64,000 nucleotides of DNA from Pontibacter rufus (GTDB lineage: Bacteria; Bacteroidota; Bacteroidia; Cytophagales; Hymenobacteraceae), in NCBI RefSeq assembly GCF_015694705.1, contig NZ_JADQDR010000003.1, forward strand, positions 310,001 to 374,000, read 5' to 3'. The number at the start of each line of letters is the position of its first letter. Positions within the stretch are counted from its first letter, which is position 1. The notes under the pieces were generated by a model that worked only from the letters and a program-made list of their open reading frames with translations, ran no database searches and had not been told where the DNA came from. Shown in pieces: positions 1-8,879 of the stretch. The translations under genes were made by a program, and so were the position numbers.

Positions 1-1
1 C

Positions 2-463
2 TCGCCGGTGAGCCTGGTGCCTGAAAGTATGCTGGCCAGTGAGCTGTTTGTACGCTTCGTGTCGGAGCACCGCAGCGTGGCAGTAGTGGTGGATGAATTT
101 GGCGGGACATCTGGCATAGTTACTGTAGAAGATGTAATAGAAGAAATTTTCGGGGAGATAGAGGACGAGTATGACGTAAACGATGCCCTGCTGGAGCAGG
201 TATGGCCCGAAAAAGGCATTTACCTGTTTTCTGCCCGCATCGAAATTGACTACCTGAACGAGAAGTATGATTTGGAGCTGCCAGAGGGAGATTACGAAAC
301 GCTGGGCGGCCTGATACTCTCTGTTTACGGCGAAATACCGCTGCCCGGCGACGAAATAACCGTGGCGGCTTATACCATCACCATCCTCTCGATGGACGAG
401 AACCGCATCAATGCCGTGAAGCTGGTGAAAAACACAGTGGCTCAGGCAGATGCTGATGCATAA
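2..463 (+). CDS. CNNM/CorC-type transporter-associated protein, C-terminal part (5' end outside window)
   Basis: The reading frame is open from the first bases of the window, so the start lies upstream. The visible 153 residues begin in the second CBS domain, with the characteristic [19 protein letters not shown] segment about 30 residues in. They finish with a CorC_HlyC domain (roughly the last 85 residues), a small FAD-linked-oxidase-like fold found at the end of hemolysin C/CorC/CNNM proteins. The membrane DUF21 domain expected upstream is not visible. In Bacteroidota this architecture includes GldE, a gliding-motility-associated protein, and general ion-efflux CNNM proteins; the visible part cannot separate these. 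It is followed on the same strand, after 76 bp with its own promoter, by a PpiD-like gene. Confidence 0.85.
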   Translation, partial: SPVSLVPESMLASELFVRFVSEHRSVAVVVDEFGGTSGIVTVEDVIEEIFGEIEDEYDVNDALLEQVWPEKGIYLFSARIEIDYLNEKYDLELPEGDYETLGGLILSVYGEIPLPGDEITVAAYTITILSMDENRINAVKLVKNTVAQADADA

Positions 464-480
464 ACGTAGCTATAAAAATT

Positions 481-510
481 TTGAATTTTAGCGCGATTAA
501 CCTTATTTTG
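481..510 (+). promoter_or_regulatory. Bacteroidota-type promoter for the PpiD-like gene
   Basis: A TTG at 481-483 is separated by 19 bp from TTATTTTG at 503-510, one mismatch from the TANNTTTG -7 consensus. Initiation would fall near 516, giving a leader of about 24 nt before the ATG at 540. Confidence 0.5.
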
Positions 511-539
511 CACAATCCTTTTTATAAGTTAACTACAGA

Positions 540-2648
540 ATGGCATTAATTAATAAGATTAGAGAAAAGTCGGGTTGGGCTGTCGGCGCCATTGCCCTGG
601 GGCTTGGTGTATTTATCGTTGGGGGCGACCTGTTAGGAGGCAACTCCAGGCTGATGGGCAACGACGCCAACGTGATAGGCGAGATTGCCGGCGAGAAGGT
701 AGAATACCAGGAGTTTGACGCCATATTCCAGCAGGCAAAAGCAAATTACGAGAACCAGGTAGGCCGCGCCGCCAACGAAGGCGAACTGGCCATGATACGG
801 GAGCAGGCCTGGAACCAGCTTATCTTTAAAATAGCTTTGCAGAAGGAGTATGATCGCCTGGGCATTGAGGTAACAGATGATGAACTGGCCGATATGGTGC
901 AGGGCAACAACATCCACCCGGCCGTTAAGCAGGCTTTCACCAATCCGCAAACCGGCGAGTTTGACCGCACACAGGTAATACAGTACCTGAAAAACCTCGA
1001 TCAGATGGGCCCGAACGCCCGCCCGATGTGGACGAACTTTGAGCAGGGCATTCTGTCAGATCGTTTGCAGTCCAAGTATGCCAACCTGCTGAGCAACACA
1101 GTATACGTGACTACGGCAGAGGCTAAAAACTTCTACAACGCCCAGAATGCTTCCGCCAGCATCAAGGCGCTGTTTGTGCCATACTTCACCGTACCCGACT
1201 CTTCGGTAACGGTAACAGATGCGCAGTTGCAGGACTACTACGACAGCCATAAAGACTTATATAAAGTGGAAGAAGGCCGTTCGCTGGAGTATGTTACCAT
1301 ACCGGTGAGCGCTTCTGTTGAAGACAGCACGTACGCCAAAGAGGAAATTGCGCAGCTCACGCAGCAGTTTGCCTCAGCGGACAACGACTCTGCTTTCGTA
1401 AACATGAACTCCGACCAGCCTTACGATGGCACTTACCGCACACCGGGGGATTTGCCAGAAGAACTGCGCAAGCAAATGCCGCTGCAGGAGGGCAAAGTAT
1501 ACGGCCCCTACACCAACAACGGCACAATGGCGCTGTATAAAGTAGTTGACGCCCGAGAAGGGGCAAGCACTGTAAAAGCAAGCCACATCCTGATTAAGCC
1601 CGAGAACGACACGCCGGAAGCCAAAGCTGCTGCAAAGGCAAAGGCGCAGGACGTGCTGAACCAGATCAAGAACGGTGCTGACTTTGCCCAGATGGCAGCA
1701 CAGTATGGCACCGATGGCACAGCTGCTATGGGTGGCGATTTAGGCTGGTTTTCAGAAGGCCGCATGGTGCCTGCATTCGAGAAGCCGGTATTTGCTTTCT
1801 CCGGAACAGGCCTGCTGCCAAACCTGGTAGAGTCAGAGTTCGGCTATCATATTGTAAAGGTAACAGCGCCTAAAACAAACGAGACCTATAAAATTGCAGC
1901 CGTACAGCGCAGCATCGAGCCAAGCGAAGCAACCCGCGATGCTGCTTACGCCATTGCCGATAAGTTATCCGGTACCAGCGGAAGCACAGAGGAATTCAGA
2001 AAGAATGTTGCTGAAGACAAGTCGCTGGTAAAAGAAGAAGCCGCCAACATCGGCAAAAACAATGTATTGGTAAACAACCTGAACAATGCCCGCGAACTGG
2101 TGCGCTGGGCTTACAGCAAAGATACCGAAATAGGAGATGTATCGCCTGTGTTCGAAATTGATGATCAATTTGTAGTGGCTACGCTTACCGGCAAACGTGA
2201 AAAAGGCTATGCTGATGTGGAAGACATCAAGGAAGAACTGACTGCCGCGGTGCGCAACGAAATAAAAGCAAAGCAAATTATTGAGAAGTTAAAAACCGGC
2301 AAAGGTACCCTGGAGCAGATTGCCGCCAGCTATGGCCCTGAAGCTATGGTGAAATCAGCTGATAGTGTAACATTTGCTTCCGGCGCTATACCCGGCATCG
2401 GCATCGAGCCGGTTGCAGTGGGCAAAGCTTTCGGCCTGAAGCCGGGTGCACAAACTGCTCCTTTCGAGGGTCAGGGCGGCGTGATGATAGTGGAACTGGT
2501 AAGCCTGAACAAAGCGCCTGAGATTGACAACCTGGCCAGCGTAAAAGAGCAATTGGTTGCCACACGCGCAACACGGGCTGCAAACGATGCATTTGAGGCG
2601 ATTAAAGAAAAATCCGATATCAAAGATAACCGCGTGAAGTTCTTTTAA
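540..2648 (+). CDS. PpiD/SurA-like membrane-anchored peptidyl-prolyl isomerase
   Basis: A periplasmic folding factor of 702 residues. A short cytoplasmic N-terminus is followed by one membrane anchor (about residues 13-33). Then come a SurA_N-type chaperone region (about 40-200), a parvulin domain (about 345-443, with SHILI and the GGDLGWF/FGYHIVKV signatures) and a second, parvulin-like C-terminal region. This matches PpiD, which sits in the inner membrane near the Sec translocon and helps outer-membrane proteins fold. The length is slightly above the E. coli protein and usual for Cytophagales. It is probably monocistronic: a promoter lies just upstream and an intrinsic terminator follows. 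Isomerase activity is inferred from the domain, not shown. Confidence 0.9.
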   Translation: MALINKIREKSGWAVGAIALGLGVFIVGGDLLGGNSRLMGNDANVIGEIAGEKVEYQEFDAIFQQAKANYENQVGRAANEGELAMIREQAWNQLIFKIALQKEYDRLGIEVTDDELADMVQGNNIHPAVKQAFTNPQTGEFDRTQVIQYLKNLDQMGPNARPMWTNFEQGILSDRLQSKYANLLSNTVYVTTAEAKNFYNAQNASASIKALFVPYFTVPDSSVTVTDAQLQDYYDSHKDLYKVEEGRSLEYVTIPVSASVEDSTYAKEEIAQLTQQFASADNDSAFVNMNSDQPYDGTYRTPGDLPEELRKQMPLQEGKVYGPYTNNGTMALYKVVDAREGASTVKASHILIKPENDTPEAKAAAKAKAQDVLNQIKNGADFAQMAAQYGTDGTAAMGGDLGWFSEGRMVPAFEKPVFAFSGTGLLPNLVESEFGYHIVKVTAPKTNETYKIAAVQRSIEPSEATRDAAYAIADKLSGTSGSTEEFRKNVAEDKSLVKEEAANIGKNNVLVNNLNNARELVRWAYSKDTEIGDVSPVFEIDDQFVVATLTGKREKGYADVEDIKEELTAAVRNEIKAKQIIEKLKTGKGTLEQIAASYGPEAMVKSADSVTFASGAIPGIGIEPVAVGKAFGLKPGAQTAPFEGQGGVMIVELVSLNKAPEIDNLASVKEQLVATRATRAANDAFEAIKEKSDIKDNRVKFF

Positions 2649-2669
2649 CCACATTATCGAATCATCAAA

Positions 2670-2707
2670 GCAAAAAGCCATTCTGTAAAGAGTGGCTTTT
2701 TGCTTTA
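2670..2707 (+). terminator. Intrinsic terminator after the PpiD-like gene
   Basis: Eleven-base stem (GCAAAAAGCCA, 2670-2680, pairing with 2693-2703) with a 12-nt loop. The A/T-rich outer stem and following TTT form the U-tract, 22 bp after the stop codon. Confidence 0.75.
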
Positions 2708-2792
2708 GTGGCAGAGCAGTCTTGTTTTGAAGCTATATTTTATACCCTAATCTGCACATCATCTTTAGCCATACTATCGTTCTAAGAGAACT

Positions 2793-4607
2793 ATGCTTGT
2801 GAAATCATACTATATCTTATTGTTTGCCCTGTTGTTGCTGGCTGCTCCGGCAGCAAAAGCCCAGACACAGGAACTGGAACTGGCTCGCGAGTATTTCAGC
2901 CAGGGCGATTATGGCAAAGCGGAGGCACTTTACAGCAAGTTGATAGCAGAGCCGCGCCTGTTTGAAGCGGTGTACCCGGATTACTTGCGCACGCTGCTGG
3001 CCCGGCGCAATTACAAGGAGGCTGAAAAGCTGGTAAAGAAAACTATCAAACGCTATCCTGACGTGCCTGGCTACGCGGTGGATCTAGGATTGGTATACCA
3101 GGCGGCGGGCGACAAGGTCGGGGCCGAGAAATACTTTAGCAAGCTGCTGGAACAACTGAAGCCTGAAGAAGTAATTGCCGTAGCCAGTGTTTTCATGCAG
3201 AATGAGTTGTACGACTATGCCGAGAAAACATACTTGCGTGGCCGTGAGCTTAATAAGAATCCGTTGGAGTATAATCATGCCCTCATAGCACTTTATACTT
3301 ACCAGCGCAAGAGCGACCGCCTGATACCAGAGGTGCTTAACCTGCTGGCACAGGACGATCAGGAACTGCCTTATGTGCAGAACATGCTGCAAAATACGCT
3401 CTCAAAAGAAGAGGATTTTGACGTGCTGGAAAAAGAGTTGCTGGTACGGGTGCAGCAGAATCCTGATAAACTTGCCTTAAACGAGTTGCTGGTCTGGCTA
3501 TACATCCAGCGCCGTGATTTTTACAGTGCCATGTTGCAGGCCCGTGCTGTAGACAGGCGCACGCACAGCGGCGGCGCAAGGGTAATGGAACTGGGCGCCA
3601 TCAGCGCTAAAAACGAAGATTATCAGGGCGCTATCGAGGCTTACGAGTACATCATCAAAGAATACCCGGAAGGGCCATATTACCTGATAGCCCGCCAGCG
3701 CCTGATTAATGCGCGAGAGGAGCAGGTGCAGCATACTTTCCCGGTGGATTTGCAAAAGGTACGCAGCCTGATTGCCGATTATGAAGCGCTTTTAGCGGAA
3801 GTAGGCCGGAACGCCCAAACAGTGGAGGTGCTGCAGCACATGGCCAACCTGTATGCTTTTTACTTGGATGATAAAGACAAAGCTATTGCGCTACTGCAGG
3901 AGGCTGTAAACATGCCGCAGGCAAGCCCGGCATTGGTAGCAGAGAGCAAGCTGACCCTCGGCGACATCTACCTGTTGAAAGGAGAGCCCTGGGAAAGCAC
4001 TTTATTGTATGCTCAGGTCGAAAAAGCTAACGACGATACACCTATCGGGCACGAGGCCAAGCTGCGGAATGCCCGGCTTAGCTATTATAAAGGCGATTTT
4101 GAGCTGGCGCAGGCGCACCTGGATATTCTGAAACTGGCGACCAGCCGCGAAATTGCCAACGATGCCATGGACCTGAGCCTGCTCATCACCGACAATACCG
4201 GCCTCGACACCTCCACGGCTGCCATGCAGGACTACGCCGCCATTGATTTACTGATCTTCCAGCACAAGCTACCCGAGGCGCAGGCAGCGCTGGATAAGAT
4301 GCTGCAGCAGTATCCGGGCCATAGCCTCACAGATGAAATATACTTCCAGAAAGCAAAAATCTATGAGCGTGAGGGCAATTTTGAACAGGCTGTAGCGAAC
4401 CTGCAGAAGATAACGGGCAATCCGCAAAACGATATTCTGAGCGACGATGCCCTCTACAGAATGGCCTACATTTACGAAAGTAACCTGAATGAGCCGGAAA
4501 AGGCGAAGGAACTGTACAACCAGTTTCTGGTGAAATACCAGGGAAGCGTATATGCCGCAGAAGCCCGCAAACGCTTCCGCAAGCTGCGCGGCGATAAGGT
4601 TAATTAA
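2793..4607 (+). CDS. Secreted tetratricopeptide-repeat protein
   Basis: A 604-residue protein with a clear signal peptide (residues 1-23, hydrophobic LLFALLLLAAPA, cleavage after AKA). Degenerate TPR helices follow along the whole length; the recognisable repeats are near residues 30-65, 75-125 and, with the typical spacing of aromatic and alanine residues, 515-600 (ending in the FxxKYxxSxYxxxARKRFRKLR pattern common in periplasmic YbgF/BamD-like TPR ends). No catalytic motif is visible. Such proteins act as scaffolds for envelope assembly; the partner cannot be read from the sequence. No gene follows on the same strand for about 315 bp, so it appears to stand alone. Confidence 0.8.
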   Translation: MLVKSYYILLFALLLLAAPAAKAQTQELELAREYFSQGDYGKAEALYSKLIAEPRLFEAVYPDYLRTLLARRNYKEAEKLVKKTIKRYPDVPGYAVDLGLVYQAAGDKVGAEKYFSKLLEQLKPEEVIAVASVFMQNELYDYAEKTYLRGRELNKNPLEYNHALIALYTYQRKSDRLIPEVLNLLAQDDQELPYVQNMLQNTLSKEEDFDVLEKELLVRVQQNPDKLALNELLVWLYIQRRDFYSAMLQARAVDRRTHSGGARVMELGAISAKNEDYQGAIEAYEYIIKEYPEGPYYLIARQRLINAREEQVQHTFPVDLQKVRSLIADYEALLAEVGRNAQTVEVLQHMANLYAFYLDDKDKAIALLQEAVNMPQASPALVAESKLTLGDIYLLKGEPWESTLLYAQVEKANDDTPIGHEAKLRNARLSYYKGDFELAQAHLDILKLATSREIANDAMDLSLLITDNTGLDTSTAAMQDYAAIDLLIFQHKLPEAQAALDKMLQQYPGHSLTDEIYFQKAKIYEREGNFEQAVANLQKITGNPQNDILSDDALYRMAYIYESNLNEPEKAKELYNQFLVKYQGSVYAAEARKRFRKLRGDKVN

Positions 4608-4922
4608 AGTCTGGCACGGGTTTTATCTGTTTTCTTCAGGATGATCAACAAAGTATAAACATCCTTCCGATCCCCTGCTTAGCTTAGCTGAAGAATATGA
4701 AAAGTATAAGTATAAAAAGCAGGAAGAACCCATACATGATAAGGTCCAGGGAATAGTTTTTATACTTTTTGAAAAAGTCTCTGAATCGTTTCACGGGCAA
4801 ACCTGTTATACGGATGCGAAAGTACGAAATTCAGGGGAAGGGATACAACTGCCGGGTGGCTTTTGCCCCGGAATCCTGTTAAATTAGCTACCTTTGCAGC
4901 CAAATTAAGCGGAAGAATGTAT
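4608..4922. other. Intergenic region between the TPR gene and recJ
   Basis: No coding potential is seen. The stretch has several copies of the word AAGTATA or its complement (4651, 4702, 4708 and 4759), two of them overlapping by one base. The recJ promoter lies at its right end. No convincing hairpin terminator for the TPR gene is visible. Confidence 0.6.
4862..4896 (+). promoter_or_regulatory. Promoter of recJ, deciding its start
   Basis: TACCTTTG at 4889-4896 matches the -7 consensus exactly; TTTG lies 23 bp upstream (4862-4865), slightly far. Transcription would begin near 4902. This rules out a start at the TTG at 4863 and favours the ATGs at 4917 or 4923. Confidence 0.5.
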
Positions 4923-6629
4923 ATGGACAAGAGGTGGGAATATGCCCGGCAGGCGCCGGCAGAGGCAGTAGAACAATTAGCCCAAAGCCTGAAGATTAGT
5001 CCCACGCTTGCCGGTATCATGTGCCAGCGCAGCATCTGCACCTTTGAGGAAGCCAAACATTTTTTCCGCCCCAGCTTAGACGACCTCCACGATCCCTTCC
5101 TGATGAAGGACATGGATCGGGCCGTAAACCGCCTGAGCGAAGCCCTGCACCATAAAGAGAAAATACTGGTATACGGCGATTATGATGTGGACGGCACTAC
5201 CTCTGTGGCGCTCATGTACAGTTTCCTGCGGCAGCACACTTCGGAAGTAGAATTTTACATTCCGGACAGGTATAAAGAGGGCTACGGCGTATCGGTACAG
5301 GGCGTAGATTATGCGGCAGAAAACGGTTTTACGCTTATCGTTAGCCTCGACTGTGGCATTAAATCAGCCGATAAAGTAGCTTATGCTTCTGCTAAAGGGA
5401 TAGACTTTATTATCTGCGATCATCACCTGCCGGACGAAGATGTGCCCCAGGCAGTAGCTGTGCTCGATCCCAAACGCGTCGATTGCCCATACCCTTATAA
5501 AGAGCTGTCAGGCTGCGGCGTTGGCTTTAAGCTGATACAGGCCTTCTGCATACAAAATGGCATTGCCCCTGAACAAGTTTATGATCTGCTGGATTTGCTG
5601 GTAGTAAGTATAGCTGCTGACATTGTGCCCATCACCGGCGAAAACCGCATACTGGCTTATTATGGCCTGCAACTGCTGAACGGGGCCAAACCCATGCGGC
5701 CCGGCCTGGATGCCCTGAAAGAACTGGCAGGCATCAGTGGCGAGATGGATATTACCAGCATTGTGTTTGGTTTCGCACCCCGCATTAATGCGGCCGGACG
5801 TATGGGAGATGCCAAAAATGCAGTGCGCATGCTGCTGGCCGAAACCAAGGAAGAAGCCATTAAGGCGGCAGATATCATCAACGAGTCCAACAAAGCACGC
5901 CGCGACAAGGACAGCAACATTACCAAAGAGGCGCTGCAGATGATTGAAGAAGATGATTTTCTACGCTCTGCCAACTCAACAGTGCTTTACAAAGAAACCT
6001 GGCACAAAGGCGTGATCGGCATTGTGGCCTCCCGCTGCATCGAAAAATACTACCGCCCCACCATCATCCTGACGCACTCCAACGGCAAAGCTTCCGGCTC
6101 GGCCCGCTCCGTACACGGCTTTAACGTGCATAGCGCCATCGAGAGCTGTGCTGATTTGCTGGAGCAGTTTGGCGGGCACATGTATGCAGCCGGCCTTACG
6201 CTGCCCGTAGAGAATGTGCCAGCCTTCAGAGCGCGCTTTGAGCAGGTAGTAGCCGATACGATTACGGCCGATCAGAAAATTCCGCAGATTGAAATAGACG
6301 CGCCCATCAAACTCAGCCAGATTACCCGCAACTTTTACAATATCATTAAGCAGATGGAGCCGTTCGGGCCGGGCAACATGCGGCCGGTGTTTGTATCGGA
6401 ATGCGTGTATGATACAGGCAACCTGCGCGTAGTAGGCGATTCGCACCTCAAACTGCGCCTGACGCAGGACGGCTTTTATAGTATAGATGCCATCGGCTTC
6501 GGCTTGAGCGATTACTACAAAGCTATTTCCAAAGGCATTCCGTTTGATGTGTGTTATACCGTAGAAGAAAATATTTATAAAGGAGTTTCCTCACTGCAGT
6601 TGCGCATCAAAGATATCCGGGTGAAGTAA
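4923..6629 (+). CDS. recJ: Single-stranded-DNA-specific exonuclease RecJ
   Basis: RecJ degrades single-stranded DNA 5' to 3' in recombination and mismatch repair. The DHH phosphoesterase domain carries YGDYDVDGTTSV (about residues 83-94) and CDHHLPD (about 165), whose aspartates and histidines bind the two metal ions. The DHHA1 domain has the SGSARS and FGGHMYAAGL signatures (about 395-425), followed by an OB-fold region. At 568 residues the length is normal. The start chosen gives MDKRW, the usual N-terminus in this phylum; ATG 4917 is an alternative six bases upstream, and a longer frame back to 4863 would begin upstream of the predicted transcription start. Confidence 0.95.
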   Translation: MDKRWEYARQAPAEAVEQLAQSLKISPTLAGIMCQRSICTFEEAKHFFRPSLDDLHDPFLMKDMDRAVNRLSEALHHKEKILVYGDYDVDGTTSVALMYSFLRQHTSEVEFYIPDRYKEGYGVSVQGVDYAAENGFTLIVSLDCGIKSADKVAYASAKGIDFIICDHHLPDEDVPQAVAVLDPKRVDCPYPYKELSGCGVGFKLIQAFCIQNGIAPEQVYDLLDLLVVSIAADIVPITGENRILAYYGLQLLNGAKPMRPGLDALKELAGISGEMDITSIVFGFAPRINAAGRMGDAKNAVRMLLAETKEEAIKAADIINESNKARRDKDSNITKEALQMIEEDDFLRSANSTVLYKETWHKGVIGIVASRCIEKYYRPTIILTHSNGKASGSARSVHGFNVHSAIESCADLLEQFGGHMYAAGLTLPVENVPAFRARFEQVVADTITADQKIPQIEIDAPIKLSQITRNFYNIIKQMEPFGPGNMRPVFVSECVYDTGNLRVVGDSHLKLRLTQDGFYSIDAIGFGLSDYYKAISKGIPFDVCYTVEENIYKGVSSLQLRIKDIRVK

Positions 6630-7110
6630 GTATAACCGACATATAACAGCGGCGTTTATACCTGTAAGAAGCATCTTCCATGTATTAAATGCAAAGGCGG
6701 TTTTTTGATGGATAAATTCCTTTAAGACGAGGGATAAGTATAGTTCTTAGCGCTATGTCGCTTTCAAAGTATAATTTACAGGGGATTGGTACAAACACTC
6801 GCGGGAGCTGCACACACTGCGAGGTTTTCGCAAGATACCAAGCCTTCAAAATCAATTTATACCTGCTGACTTACTATAAATGCTGAGCGGGATTTATAAT
6901 GCCGTTTTACTTTCCAGGATTGTAATCCAATCAGGACTTAAATAGCTAAACTGAGATACTTGCTTACATGACCTCGCGGTGTGTGCAGCTCCCGCGAGTG
7001 TATGAGGAGCCACCACAAGTGAAACAAGGCATCCGAGTTGACATTGCACGTTGAAGATATGCATCAAAGGATGCTTTATACTTCCCAATCAACGAAAAAC
7101 ATAACGATGT
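6630..7110. other. Intergenic region holding an inverted-repeat element
   Basis: No gene is supported between recJ and the convergent GH25 gene. The stretch holds a 207-bp inverted-repeat element (listed separately) and AAGTATA copies at about 6737, 6765 and, on the other strand, 7077. The 64-codon frame inside the element has no recognisable content. Confidence 0.6.
6795..7001. repeat. MITE-like inverted-repeat element
   Basis: Two 31-bp arms, 6795-6825 and 6971-7001, are reverse complements with one mismatch (30 of 31) and enclose 145 bp of A/T-rich DNA containing small palindromes such as GGATTGTAATCC. No transposase is encoded. Size and structure fit a miniature inverted-repeat element or a REP-type palindromic element; a flanking target duplication is not evident. 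Confidence 0.6.
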
Positions 7111-7947
7111 CTACGGTTGGGGCTGGATGTACTTCATCTGCTTGAGCGGGCTTTCCTGCGCCACTACAAACTCAGGCATACACAACTGCGACAGCAAATC
7201 CAGATCGCCGGCAAAGAAGTTCATGTCTACAGCGGAGTTAATGCCCGCAATAGAGCCGCTATCAGTAAACTGCCAGAACTTCCAGGAATCGGTGTGATGC
7301 GTTTCCGGCTGTACATCGCTGTAGCGGGCAATCCAGAAATGGTATTCCGGAAAGTAACCCTGCAGCCAGCGGCGGTAATAGTTCTGGCTGGTATAGATAA
7401 TCGGCTTTACACCATAGTATTTTGTGATAGCTTCCAGCCAGGTGCGGATATTCTGGCGCAGTTCCTGGGGCGGAATTCTGGAGTCCGATACTTCTACATC
7501 CAGCACCGGCGGCAGGTCGCCGGGCTCCAGCGTAACTGTGCGTATAAAAATCTCGATCTGGCCTTCTATGGGGTCTTCAGGCTTAAAATAATGATAGGCG
7601 CCCCGCTTGATGCCCATGCGTTTGGTTTCCTCCCAGTTGCGGGCAAAGTATGGGTCGAGGCGGAAATCGCCCTGTGTTGCTTTTACAAATGCAAAAGACA
7701 CATTCGCCTCTTTCACCAGCGACCAGTCAATTTCTTTCTGCCACCGCGATACGTCCACGCCTCTTATACTTGCTTCGCTGTTTCTGATGCTTGTGCTTTT
7801 GTCAGCATCCTTATCTGTGCCTTCTTTGTCGTCGCCTGTAGGCATGCCCAGCAAGCCGGCGTACAGCAGAAAGCTTAGTGTAAGGAGTTTTTGAGAAGCT
7901 GAAAGAAGTACCGTAAATATCATGCGCAGAAGCTGGTATAAAATCAA
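7111..7947 (-). CDS. GH25-family muramidase (lysozyme), membrane-anchored or secreted
   Basis: Glycoside hydrolase family 25 enzymes cut the N-acetylmuramic acid-GlcNAc bond of peptidoglycan. The domain starts with RGVDVSRWQ (about residue 62) and has the catalytic strand PPVLDVEVSD (Asp/Glu pair near residue 150), IYTSQNYY, WQFTDSG and the closing GINSAVDMNFF. About 60 residues precede the domain: a hydrophobic stretch (about 8-35) that could be a signal anchor, then a charged linker rich in D and K. The start is the farthest upstream ATG; a later ATG at codon 9 is also possible. It is convergent with recJ and divergent from lptB. A role in wall remodelling is an inference; no phage genes lie nearby to suggest endolysin. 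Confidence 0.9.
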   Translation of the reverse strand: MILYQLLRMIFTVLLSASQKLLTLSFLLYAGLLGMPTGDDKEGTDKDADKSTSIRNSEASIRGVDVSRWQKEIDWSLVKEANVSFAFVKATQGDFRLDPYFARNWEETKRMGIKRGAYHYFKPEDPIEGQIEIFIRTVTLEPGDLPPVLDVEVSDSRIPPQELRQNIRTWLEAITKYYGVKPIIYTSQNYYRRWLQGYFPEYHFWIARYSDVQPETHHTDSWKFWQFTDSGSIAGINSAVDMNFFAGDLDLLSQLCMPEFVVAQESPLKQMKYIQPQP

Positions 7948-8083
7948 AACTCAAACTAGGCATTTATACGTTTCAAAGCAAGCGTATAACGTTACTTTCA
8001 TAAATTATATTAGTTGAGTTAAGATATAAAATGAATAATATTAAAGAGAGGTGTTGCCGGCAGGGCAGGGCAAAGTACAGGCG

Positions 8084-8114
8084 TTGCACACGGCAGCTTT
8101 AATGCGTAATTTAG
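8084..8114 (+). promoter_or_regulatory. Candidate promoter of lptB
   Basis: TTG at 8084-8086 is followed after 20 bp by TAATTTAG (8107-8114), one mismatch from TANNTTTG. The predicted start of transcription falls at the ATG 8120, so the message would be leaderless or nearly so. This argues against the upstream in-frame ATG at 8102. Confidence 0.4.
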
Positions 8115-8119
8115 CAGCG

Positions 8120-8851
8120 ATGATACTACGCGCAGAAAACTTATTTAAGAAGTATAAATCACGCACTGTTGTAAACGATGTGAGCGTGGAGGTAAACCAG
8201 GGCGAGATTGTGGGATTGCTGGGGCCGAACGGCGCCGGCAAAACAACTTCTTTTTATATGATTGTGGGCCTGGTGAAACCCAACAGCGGCAAGATCTTCC
8301 TGGATGATGAAAATATCACTGACCTGCCCATGTACCAGCGTGCCAAGCGGGGCGTGGGTTACCTGGCGCAGGAAGCATCTGTTTTCCGGCAATTGTCGGT
8401 CGAAGAAAATATCCTGTCGGTATTGGAGATGACGAAGCTGCCGAAAGCTGCGCAACACGAAAAGGTAGAGTCACTGCTGGAGGAGTTCTCGCTTACGCAC
8501 GTACGCAAAAGCAAGGGCATTGTACTGTCGGGAGGTGAGCGCCGCCGCACCGAGATAGCCCGTGCCCTGGCCGTAGATCCTAAATTTGTATTGCTTGATG
8601 AGCCCTTCGCCGGGGTAGACCCCATTGCTGTGGAAGAGATTCAGAGCATTGTGGCCAAACTCAAAAGCAAAAACATCGGTATCCTTATCACCGACCACAA
8701 CGTAAACGAGACACTTTCTATTACCGACCGCGCCTACCTGCTGTTTGAAGGGAAAATTCTGAAGTCCGGCACTGCCGAAGAGCTTGCCTCTGATGAGCAG
8801 GTGCGGCGCGTATACCTGGGCAAGCACTTCGAGTTGAAGCGGAAAATTTAG
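8120..8851 (+). CDS. lptB: LPS export ABC transporter ATP-binding protein LptB
   Basis: LptB powers extraction of lipopolysaccharide from the inner membrane together with LptF and LptG. The 243-residue protein has all ATPase motifs: Walker [10 protein letters not shown] (about 36-44), Q-loop LAQE (about 83), signature [15 protein letters not shown] (about 136-150), Walker B FVLLDEP (about 156-162) and H-loop TDHN (about 190). The start [14 protein letters not shown] is the usual family N-terminus. The next gene, a GH3-like enzyme, begins 28 bp downstream and may be co-transcribed. Partner permease genes are not in this window, which is common. Confidence 0.95.
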   Translation: MILRAENLFKKYKSRTVVNDVSVEVNQGEIVGLLGPNGAGKTTSFYMIVGLVKPNSGKIFLDDENITDLPMYQRAKRGVGYLAQEASVFRQLSVEENILSVLEMTKLPKAAQHEKVESLLEEFSLTHVRKSKGIVLSGGERRRTEIARALAVDPKFVLLDEPFAGVDPIAVEEIQSIVAKLKSKNIGILITDHNVNETLSITDRAYLLFEGKILKSGTAEELASDEQVRRVYLGKHFELKRKI

Positions 8852-8879
8852 CAAATTAACCATTTAGCCATCCATCAAT

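Noticed and set aside
4863..4922. Longer recJ start at TTG 4863
   Set aside because: The predicted transcription start lies after it, and the added residues are not family-like.
7117..7878. 253-codon open frame antisense to the GH25 gene
   Set aside because: It is a shadow of the G/C-biased third codon position of the GH25 gene, with no recognisable domain and no promoter.
8051..8119. Longer lptB start at 8051 or ATG 8102
   Set aside because: The promoter box lies inside this segment and the family N-terminus begins at 8120.
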